Shown here piece by piece: positions 58,575-64,000 of a DNA stretch of 64,000 nt; within the stretch, counting starts at the first letter, position 1, and each line of letters begins with the position of its first letter. The position numbers and the translations under genes were made by a program. The notes under the pieces are model-generated. The model was not told where the DNA came from. It was given only the letters and a program-made list of their open reading frames with translations, and searched no databases. The stretch spans positions 248,001-312,000 of the forward strand of contig JAFPUN010000003.1 of the NCBI GenBank assembly GCA_017395365.1. Reading direction: 5' to 3'. Source of the stretch: Bacteroidales bacterium. Its GTDB lineage: Bacteria > Bacteroidota > Bacteroidia > Bacteroidales > F082.

Positions 58575-59159
58575 ATGGAAAACAACCACATGCTTGTCGA
58601 AACCCACATGGACTTGGTCGTCAGAATGGCCAAGCAAATGATGAAGAAGAACACCAACTGCGACTGGCTGACGGAGGACGACCTCGTCGGAGCCGGACAC
58701 GAAGCCCTTGTCGCAGCAGCCCACACCTATGATGCCTCACGCGAGGCGTCGTTTAAGACCTATGCCACGACTTGCATCAGAAATGCCATGTTGGCCGAAA
58801 TCAGGAATATGTTTCCCGTGAAAGTCAACGAACAACAAACCAGAAAATGCCTCGTCAGAAACGACGAGACCGGGGGTGACACCGAGGTCTACGAACTGGC
58901 GAAGCTGTTGGAACACTGGGAATGGGAGCAACGCAAACAGCAGGAAACCGTGGCGGAGGTCCTGGGGCGACTAAAGCCCGACGAACGCTGGCTGATCCGC
59001 TGCTACTACGGCTTCGACGGTGATGCCATGACGCTTCAGAACATCGCCGACCTGCTGTCGGTCAGCCCCCAAGCCGTCCACAAACGCCTGAAGCGCGTCC
59101 ATGACAAGCTGCGCAAGCTTGTCATGGACAGCCGTCCCACTTACCGTATGTGCGCATAA
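58575..59159 (+). CDS. Sigma-70 family factor (non-ECF type)
   Basis: 194 residues with a group-3-like pattern. Region 2 is LTEDDLVGAGHEALVAAAHT followed by YDASREASFKTYATTCIRNA and MLAEIRN, where YDxxxxxxFxTYA is the non-ECF sigma signature. Region 4 reads LQNIADLLSVSPQAVHKRLK. Region 1 and most of region 3 are absent, replaced by a helical acidic linker. It could control an alternative regulon, possibly the secreted repeat proteins downstream, but this is only positional inference. Confidence 0.85.
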   Translation: MENNHMLVETHMDLVVRMAKQMMKKNTNCDWLTEDDLVGAGHEALVAAAHTYDASREASFKTYATTCIRNAMLAEIRNMFPVKVNEQQTRKCLVRNDETGGDTEVYELAKLLEHWEWEQRKQQETVAEVLGRLKPDERWLIRCYYGFDGDAMTLQNIADLLSVSPQAVHKRLKRVHDKLRKLVMDSRPTYRMCA

Positions 59160-59224
59160 GAGGCCATACATAGTTTTTCATTCAAGACTGCCATAACATA
59201 ATGACTACAAATTTTTCACAACCA

Positions 59225-59256
59225 TTTGTTTGGAATGGTTTTTGTTTTTATTTTTG
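59225..59256 (+). promoter_or_regulatory. Promoter (TTTG-N20-TATTTTTG) of the repeat protein pair
   Basis: TTTG at 59225-59228 and TATTTTTG at 59249-59256 with 20-base spacing, a near-consensus Bacteroidota promoter, 31 bases before the ATG at 59288. Confidence 0.65.
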
Positions 59257-59287
59257 CATCGAATAATAACAAAAAACTGAAAGAAAA

Positions 59288-59701
59288 ATGAAAGCATTAC
59301 GTATTTTGATCATGGCTATTGCCATCATGATGACTTCGGGCGCAATGGCCCAGACGGTTTACAGCAGCAGCGGTTCCAACTGTGGTTCCATTAGGTCCGA
59401 TGGCTCCGTGTACAGCAAAAGCGGTTCCAGCATCGGCAAGATCAACAGCGACGGCACCGTGTATAACGGTAGCGGCTCCAAGATCGGCAAGATTGACCGC
59501 GATGGCACCTTCTGGAGCAAAAGCGGTTCCAGGATTGGCAAACTCGACAGCGACGGTACAGTGCGCAACAGCAGTGGCTCCAGCATCGGCAAGGTCGAAA
59601 GCGACGGCACGGTGCGCAACGGCTCCGGCTCCAGCATCGGCAGAGTATCAGGCGTCCCTAAAGAATGGGCAGCGGCCTATTTCTTCTTTTTCTTCGATTA
59701 G
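59288..59701 (+). CDS. Secreted 17-residue-repeat protein A
   Basis: 137 residues. After a signal peptide (SGAMAQ) come four to five 17-residue repeats with consensus SSIGKIDSDGTVRNSSG (SKIGKIDRDGTFWSKSG, SRIGKLDSDGTVRNSSG, SSIGKVESDGTVRNGSG). The strict glycine pattern predicts a beta-solenoid or beta-flower fold. The C-terminus, EWAAAYFFFFFD, is aromatic and hydrophobic. The paralogue at 59736 shares the whole plan, and the two genes are in one transcript. Function unknown; surface or periplasmic location expected. Confidence 0.85.
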   Translation: MKALRILIMAIAIMMTSGAMAQTVYSSSGSNCGSIRSDGSVYSKSGSSIGKINSDGTVYNGSGSKIGKIDRDGTFWSKSGSRIGKLDSDGTVRNSSGSSIGKVESDGTVRNGSGSSIGRVSGVPKEWAAAYFFFFFD

Positions 59702-59735
59702 CCAATGAACGCTCACCTATAAAACAAAAATGATC

Positions 59736-60152
59736 ATGAAAGCATTACGAATTATCATCCTAGCCATAGTCACGATGATGGCTTCAGGCGCGATGGCGCA
59801 GACCGTCTACAACAGCAGCGGTTCGAGCTGCGGCAAGATTGAGAGCGACGGCACCATCCGCAACAGCAGTGGCTCCAGCGTCGGCAGGTTCGACAGCGAC
59901 GGCACCATCCGCAACAGCTCTGGCTCCAGCATCGGAAAGATTGACCGTGACGGTACTTTCCGCAACAGCAGCGGCTCCAGCATCGGCAAGCTTGACAGCG
60001 ACGGCACGGTACGCAACAGCAGCGGCTCCAGCATCGGCAAGGTCGAAAGTGACGGAACGGTGCGCAACAGTTCCGGCTCCTACTCGGGCAAGGCCCCAGG
60101 CATCCCCCGCGAATGGGTAGCCGCCTATTTCTTCTTCTTCCCGTTCTACTAA
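59736..60152 (+). CDS. Secreted 17-residue-repeat protein B
   Basis: 138 residues, tandem paralogue of protein A with nearly the same signal peptide (MKALRIIILAIV, SGAMAQ). It has five to six 17-residue repeats (SSVGRFDSDGTIRNSSG, SSIGKIDRDGTFRNSSG, SSIGKLDSDGTVRNSSG, SSIGKVESDGTVRNSSG). The C-terminus EWVAAYFFFFPFY again ends in aromatic residues, with terminal Tyr. The nucleotide repeats (51 bp) are close to identical within and between the two genes, so unequal recombination is likely. The start at 59736 is chosen over the earlier Met for its match to protein A. Confidence 0.85.
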   Translation: MKALRIIILAIVTMMASGAMAQTVYNSSGSSCGKIESDGTIRNSSGSSVGRFDSDGTIRNSSGSSIGKIDRDGTFRNSSGSSIGKLDSDGTVRNSSGSSIGKVESDGTVRNSSGSYSGKAPGIPREWVAAYFFFFPFY

Positions 60153-60175
60153 CGGCGTAATGAGATGCAAAAATG

Positions 60176-60210
60176 AAACGCCTGCCATGGTTTCGTGGCG
60201 GGCGTTTTTT
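60176..60210 (+). terminator. Rho-independent terminator after the repeat protein pair
   Basis: AAACGCCTGCCA and TGGCGGGCGTTT form a 12-bp GC-rich stem with an 8-base loop and a six-T run, 24 bases after the stop of protein B. Confidence 0.85.
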
Positions 60211-60389
60211 CTTTGCTATAGGTTTTCGTAAGATTTGACTCCGTCGAACGCAGAGCGTTTGCTTCCCTTACCCAAACAACCCCCAACTCATAAAACAAAA
60301 CCACTGGCATAATCTCAATCTTAAATCTATTATAATCAGAATTTTACAAATTAATATCACTTTTTTTGCGAATATTCAAAGATTTGGTT

Positions 60390-60397
60390 TACCTTTG
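60390..60397 (+). promoter_or_regulatory. Promoter -7 box of higBA (near-leaderless)
   Basis: TACCTTTG followed by C, 8 bases upstream of the toxin ATG. TTTG at 60384-60387 is too near for a -33, so the upstream element is unclear. Confidence 0.45.
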
Positions 60398-60405
60398 CAG
60401 GCAAG

Positions 60406-60723
60406 ATGAAGGTAACTTTTGACAAGGAATACTTAAAAGAGCTGTACACCACAGGCCAGTCACCCGACAAGAAGCACCGATTTCCACCCGATGTGGTAAG
60501 GAGATATGTCAAGGTGATAGACATTATGGTGGAGGCGGAGAATGTCAATATGCTTACTTTGATTGGCGGACTTCATTATGAACACTTGTCGGGAGATAAA
60601 GACGGACTTTCCTCTGTTAGAGTGAACAAGAAATACCGCGTTGAATTTACGGAACAAACGGAAGGAAACGAAACTGTAGCCACCATCTGCAACATTATTG
60701 AGTTGTCAAACCATTATGATTGA
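60406..60723 (+). CDS. higB: HigB-like type II toxin
   Basis: 105-residue RelE/HigB-superfamily mRNA interferase. The C-terminal half shows the fold signature: LIGGLHYEHLSGDKDGLSSV then RVNKKYRVEFTEQTEG, with basic residues suited to ribosome-bound mRNA cleavage. The start at 60406 follows a promoter box by 8 bases. The antitoxin gene follows with overlap. Toxin-first order is the hallmark of higBA. Confidence 0.88.
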   Translation: MKVTFDKEYLKELYTTGQSPDKKHRFPPDVVRRYVKVIDIMVEAENVNMLTLIGGLHYEHLSGDKDGLSSVRVNKKYRVEFTEQTEGNETVATICNIIELSNHYD

Positions 60724-61075
60724 AGAAACTATGATACACATTGACGGAATTAAAGACGAAATGATTGCCAATAATCTGACTCCTTTCAGATTTACGCACC
60801 CTGGGGAGATTATCAAAGACGAATTGGAAGACCGTGGCATTTCGCAGCGCGAGTTTGCCCAAAATGTGGGTATGTCTTATTCCGTGCTCAACGAACTGCT
60901 CAATGCCCACCGTCCTCTTACCACCAATACGGCCTTGCTCTTTGAGGCGGCTCTCGGCCTGCCCGCTGAGTTGCTGATGCGCATCCAGACCAAATACAAT
61001 CTTCAGATGGCTCGAAAAGACAAGGATGTCATCCGTTGGATGGCGAAGATTCGGAATGCGGCAGCGGTGTTATAG
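60716..61075 (+). CDS. higA: HigA-like antitoxin (XRE HTH)
   Basis: 119 residues. An XRE HTH in the middle (PFRFTHPGEIIKDELEDRGI, then SQREFAQNVGMSYSVLNELL and NAHRPLTTNTALLFEAALGL) matches HigA/VapI. The ATG at 60716 overlaps the toxin stop by 8 bases; a second ATG at 60731 is a possible alternative. The protein should bind the toxin and repress the pair's promoter. Confidence 0.88.
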   Translation: MIEETMIHIDGIKDEMIANNLTPFRFTHPGEIIKDELEDRGISQREFAQNVGMSYSVLNELLNAHRPLTTNTALLFEAALGLPAELLMRIQTKYNLQMARKDKDVIRWMAKIRNAAAVL

Positions 61076-61126
61076 ATTACGATTGTGGTTTTGACGGATG
61101 GCATATCTTATAAACGAAAGATAATA

Positions 61127-61735
61127 ATGAGCACAACAAAATTCTATAGTTTCCATGAGGGAAGAGGAAGCCTGGTTTTAAATCCTTGTTGCTATAGCCA
61201 AAAAGAATGGGATTCATGGGATGATTTAAAAATCGGAAAGGACGAAGACATTCCGAAAGGAGAACTCCATTTTATGGTCAACCAAAATTTTGGCAAAAAG
61301 TTTTGGGATGTAGTCACGGCTGGAAAGGGGTTGTTGTATGCAGTTTCAGAGAAAGTAGTTAAATTATTGCAGGACAATAATATAACTGGTTGTAAATTCT
61401 ATCCCATAACCATCAATGACCACGAAGATTTAAAGTATTTCCTACTTACGATAACGGGAAAATGCGGAGCGTTCGACATTTCGAAATCCAAGGTGATACG
61501 GACGATAGAATATCCTGAAGAGGCGATTCAAAACTCCGACATAATAATCCCTTCAGGCCGCTTTTCGATAATGAAAGGTTTTTATTTCCCTTTGGAAAGT
61601 TGGGACGGTTGTGATTTTTTCTCACCTGAAGGAAGCGGTAAAATCATTGTGACTGAGCGTGTAAAGAATCTTTTCAAAAAGCATAGCATCACCAATGTCG
61701 TGTTCCAAGACTTAGAGGAAGAAGAATGGATTTAG
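61127..61735 (+). CDS. Immunity-protein-like gene (DUF1629/Imm11-like), orphan
   Basis: 202 residues, cytosolic, no signal peptide. The central segment (GKKFWDVVTAGKGLLYAVSE, then KVVKLLQDNNITGCKFYPIT) and the C-terminal repeat of the same theme (VTERVKNLFKKHSITNVVFQ) resemble the DUF1629-type immunity proteins, in which a strand-helix unit is duplicated. Assignment is by pattern only. Its base composition looks A/T-richer than the neighbours, suggesting recent transfer. No cognate toxin lies beside it. The ATG at 61127 gives a sensible start; it follows higA after 51 bases. Confidence 0.6.
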   Translation: MSTTKFYSFHEGRGSLVLNPCCYSQKEWDSWDDLKIGKDEDIPKGELHFMVNQNFGKKFWDVVTAGKGLLYAVSEKVVKLLQDNNITGCKFYPITINDHEDLKYFLLTITGKCGAFDISKSKVIRTIEYPEEAIQNSDIIIPSGRFSIMKGFYFPLESWDGCDFFSPEGSGKIIVTERVKNLFKKHSITNVVFQDLEEEEWI

Positions 61736-61739
61736 GCAT

Positions 61740-63113
61740 TTATCCAAACAACTCCGCCCCCAACTCATAAACCGAAGCCACGGGCACAATCTGTATCTTA
61801 AACCGTTTGGTATCCAAGCCTTTGGCATTGTATTTCGAGACGAAAATCTTCTCGAAACCCAGTTTGTCGGCTTCGGCGATGCGAGCTTCGATGCGGGTGA
61901 CGGCGCGGATTTCACCCGAAAGGCCTACCTCGGCGGCAAAGGCATAGCGCGATGGGATAGGAATATCCGCATTCGAGGAAAGCACGGCGGCGATGACAGC
62001 CAAATCGATGGCAGGGTCATCCACGTGGAGACCACCTGCGATGTTTAAGAACACATCTTTCACGGAAAGTCGGAAACCTGCACGCTTTTCCAAGACTGCC
62101 AACAACATGTTCATCCTGCGGATGTCGAAGCCCGTGGCGGAACGTTGCGGTGTGCCGTAGGCCGCACTGCTCACTAAGGCCTGCGTCTCGATGAGCATGG
62201 GGCGTTGGCCTTCCATGGTGGCGGCGATGGCGATACCGCTCACTTCTTCATCACGCTGTGAGAGCAGAATCTCGCTGGGATTGGTCACCTCGCGGAGGCC
62301 TGTGGCATTCATCTCGAAGATGCCCAACTCGGAGGCCGACCCGAAGCGGTTCTTGATGGTGCGCAGGATGCGGAAGCCATAATGGCGGTCGCCCTCAAAC
62401 TGCAACACGGTGTCGACGATGTGCTCCAAAATCTTCGGTCCGGCGATGCTGCCGTCTTTGGTGATGTGGCCGATGAGGAACACCGGCACCTGATAGGCCT
62501 TGGCAATTTTGTTCATCTCGGCGGCTGTCTCACGGATTTGTGAGAGGCTGCCCGCTGTGGCGTCCACGTAAGGCGATTCCAGCGTCTGTATGGAGTCGAC
62601 AATCACAATGTCGGGCTGCACATTCTTGAAGTGCTTCAGTATCTCCTGCGTGTTGGTCTCGGTAAGGATGAGGCAGTCGGTGTTGTGGATGCCGATGCGC
62701 TCAGCGCGCATCTTGATTTGGGTCTGGCTTTCCTCGCCAGAGATATAAAGCACCTTTCTTCCTGCGAGTTGCAAGGCTGTCTGCAAGAGCAAGGTCGATT
62801 TGCCGATGCCGGGCTCGCCACCCACGAGGGTCAAGGAGCCGAGCACCAAGCCGCCACCGAGTACACGGTTGAGTTCTTCATAAGGCAATATGATGCGTTG
62901 TTCCTTGGCGTTGCCAATCTCATTGATAGGCGTAGGCAAGCCTTTGTCCATCTCCAATCCAACGCTTTTCTTCACCGATTTGCTGTCTTTTCCCGTGACG
63001 ACAGTCTCTTCCACGCAGGTGTTCCATGCGCCGCAGGCGGGACATTTTCCAAACCATTTCGGCGACTCATTGCCGCATTCCTTGCAGAAAAAGGCGGTTT
63101 TCTCTTTTGCCAT
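61740..63113 (-). CDS. radA: DNA repair protein RadA
   Basis: 457-residue RecA-like ATPase for branch migration in recombinational repair. It has an N-terminal zinc finger (FCKECGNESPKWFGKCPACG), Walker A GGEPGIGKSTLLLQTA (about residue 105), Walker B-like IVIVDSIQTLESPY, the RadA-specific KNRFGS motif (RTIKNRFGSASELG), and a C-terminal Lon-protease-like domain. The ATG at 63113 (MAKEKTAFFC) is preferred because the promoter box at 63135-63142 lies in the longer frame. Convergent with the immunity-like gene. Confidence 0.96.
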   Translation of the reverse strand: MAKEKTAFFCKECGNESPKWFGKCPACGAWNTCVEETVVTGKDSKSVKKSVGLEMDKGLPTPINEIGNAKEQRIILPYEELNRVLGGGLVLGSLTLVGGEPGIGKSTLLLQTALQLAGRKVLYISGEESQTQIKMRAERIGIHNTDCLILTETNTQEILKHFKNVQPDIVIVDSIQTLESPYVDATAGSLSQIRETAAEMNKIAKAYQVPVFLIGHITKDGSIAGPKILEHIVDTVLQFEGDRHYGFRILRTIKNRFGSASELGIFEMNATGLREVTNPSEILLSQRDEEVSGIAIAATMEGQRPMLIETQALVSSAAYGTPQRSATGFDIRRMNMLLAVLEKRAGFRLSVKDVFLNIAGGLHVDDPAIDLAVIAAVLSSNADIPIPSRYAFAAEVGLSGEIRAVTRIEARIAEADKLGFEKIFVSKYNAKGLDTKRFKIQIVPVASVYELGAELFG

Positions 63114-63134
63114 AGTGTTTGTCCGTTTATGCCG

Positions 63135-63142
63135 CAAAAATA
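63135..63142 (-). promoter_or_regulatory. Promoter -7 box of radA
   Basis: The minus strand reads TATTTTTG followed by C, 21 bases upstream of the radA ATG, divergent from the box at 63184-63191. Confidence 0.55.
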
Positions 63143-63183
63143 AGAAAAACGCCTCGTAAAAGAAAAGAGTTTAAGATTTTTCC

Positions 63184-63191
63184 TATTTTTG
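63184..63191 (+). promoter_or_regulatory. Promoter -7 box of the secreted protein gene
   Basis: TATTTTTG, 38 bases upstream of the ATG at 63230. A GGAG at 63221-63224 precedes the ATG by 5 bases, one of the few Shine-Dalgarno-like sites here. Confidence 0.5.
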
Positions 63192-63229
63192 TCCCAAATT
63201 CACAAAAGCAACTTAAATCAGGAGTTTGG

Positions 63230-63955
63230 ATGAAAAGACGTCTATTCACACTGCTTATGGTCATCTTCACTTTGCCGCTCTTCGCGCAGCAAGGCGATGT
63301 GGTGTTGTGTGAGGGCTTTTTCAACCCTTGGCTCGAAGAAGGCTGGGATGCAAAGGGCGATGACTGGGTTGTGTGGTACATCTCCAACACGACCTATGCG
63401 GGATGCAAGCCGCGTGAGATGCAGATGTATCCCGACTTCAACTTTGAAGGCACCACGCGTTTGGTGACACCCATCGTCGAGTTGGAAAAATACGACTTCA
63501 TCAACTTCCAGTTCAACCACTGTCTTGAAGCCACACAGGGCGAACTTGATGTCCGCATTGGCATTGGCATCTCGCCCAACGGCGAGGATTGGGAGAGCAT
63601 CTGGGAAGACACCGTGACGGGAGCCATCCAGCAAAGCCAATACCTGCTCACTTTCGACATGGAGGAATGGGGCACCCGCTCGCCACAGTTCTGCCTATAT
63701 TTCTCGGGGCATGGCGCATACGTCACTAGCTGGTTCATCGACAATGTCATCGTCTACGCTTCGAAGAAAAACAAATACGGCGACATTGAAGACGCCGACG
63801 AAGGTGGTTTTGTGGCCTCGCGCTCCCATATCCTTAACCTGAAAGGTCCCAATGCGGGCTCCGTCACCAAATTCTCCACCTTGCGTAGGTCGCGCAACCG
63901 TTACGCACGCGTTGTTGAAGGCCGACAGAAGAAATGGTGGCAATTCTGGAAATAA
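63230..63955 (+). CDS. Secreted hypothetical protein with jelly-roll-like domain, 241 aa
   Basis: Exported protein (signal peptide LPLFAQQ). The mature part resembles cleaved-adhesin/choice-of-anchor-J jelly rolls: VVLCEGFFNPWLEEGWDAKG, RLVTPIVELEKYDFINFQFN, then HGAYVTSWFIDNVIVYAS. The C-terminal 50 residues are basic with a terminal KKWWQFWK and no T9SS domain, so it is probably periplasmic or membrane-associated. The start is supported by the promoter and the GGAG site. The next gene starts 3 bases downstream. Confidence 0.78.
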   Translation: MKRRLFTLLMVIFTLPLFAQQGDVVLCEGFFNPWLEEGWDAKGDDWVVWYISNTTYAGCKPREMQMYPDFNFEGTTRLVTPIVELEKYDFINFQFNHCLEATQGELDVRIGIGISPNGEDWESIWEDTVTGAIQQSQYLLTFDMEEWGTRSPQFCLYFSGHGAYVTSWFIDNVIVYASKKNKYGDIEDADEGGFVASRSHILNLKGPNAGSVTKFSTLRRSRNRYARVVEGRQKKWWQFWK

Positions 63956-63958
63956 CCT

Positions 63959-64000
63959 ATGAAACTCAAGAAAACGACATCGGTCCTGTTGCTATTGCTT
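63959..64000 (+). CDS. Start of a secreted or membrane protein, truncated by window end
   Basis: Only 14 codons are present: MKLKKTTSVLLLLL, the basic-plus-hydrophobic beginning of a signal peptide or membrane segment. It begins 3 bases after the preceding stop, so the two genes are probably an operon. Product cannot be inferred. Confidence 0.5.
   Translation, partial: MKLKKTTSVLLLLL

Noticed and set aside
1-64000. tRNA or rRNA genes
   Set aside because: No TTCRANNC-type T-loop with matching acceptor stem or conserved rRNA sequence was recognised by eye in intergenic regions; a covariance search would be decisive.

Overview
The window comes from a Bacteroidota chromosome, most likely an uncultured Bacteroidales. 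Supporting this are TAnnTTTG-type promoter boxes at fixed short distances before many start codons, five secreted proteins with type IX secretion (T9SS, Por) C-terminal sorting domains, a SusB-like GH97, GH92 and GH78 lipoprotein/secreted glycosidases, a BspA-type leucine-rich repeat protein, DUF1573 and DUF6249 proteins and a TPR/HTH lipoprotein regulator. Coding density is high and GC looks moderate. By eye I found no rRNA, tRNA, CRISPR array or prophage.

Layout. 0-9 kb: a truncated MBOAT acyltransferase, methionine aminopeptidase, DNA primase, an unknown secreted protein, a GH92 mannosidase and mnmA. 9-10.4 kb: a REP-type tyrosine transposase wrapped in palindromic repeats, then an RluA pseudouridine synthase. 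10.4-13.5 kb: a minus-strand operon of GH3-type acyl-adenylase, LysE exporter and DUF308 protein. 13.5-18 kb: T9SS cargo (beta-helix protein, CE1-like esterase, SGNH-like protein). 18-32 kb: a mosaic of small accessory genes: acetyltransferases, three copies of one zinc-ribbon module, CDP-alcohol phosphatidyltransferase plus a fragment of a paralogue, MerR and TetR-type regulators, a choloylglycine-hydrolase-like enzyme, a C10 protease, an ECF sigma operon and a CrtI-like oxidoreductase. 32-42 kb: a decayed erythromycin esterase, a YcaQ-like winged-helix protein, an M28 peptidase, the TrkA/TrkH potassium uptake pair, and a TPR/HTH regulator flanked by duplicated palindromic elements. 42-49 kb: secreted LRR protein, an AAA/DUF4143 ATPase with four evenly spaced 12-bp repeats, and an ECF sigma / anti-sigma-like / outer-membrane barrel cluster. 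49-56 kb: GH97 and GH78 glycosidases with three small unknown proteins, then ruvC. 56-64 kb: AAA ATPase, sigma-70 factor, two tandem 17-residue-repeat secreted proteins, a HigBA toxin-antitoxin pair, an orphan immunity-like gene, radA and a secreted protein.

The most interesting signals are these. (1) A roughly 60-bp promoter/operator element occurs three times (20.9, 23.3 and 25.8 kb). Each copy faces a minus-strand operon built from overlapping modules (zinc ribbon, acetyltransferase, CDP-alcohol phosphatidyltransferase), and one copy sits directly upstream of a TetR-type protein carrying a second, C-terminal HTH. This looks like a small uncharacterised regulon. (2) A 30-bp palindrome occurs four times, twice just after stop codons and twice inserted in frame inside genes (a winged-helix protein and the GH78), in two different reading frames, resembling the Rickettsia palindromic elements. 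(3) Four 12-bp repeats with a 32-33 bp period cover the promoter and start codon of the DUF4143 ATPase. (4) Several families of imperfect palindromes lie directly upstream of genes and may carry promoters.

Gene functions rest on reading the translated sequences against remembered family motifs. No database search was run.
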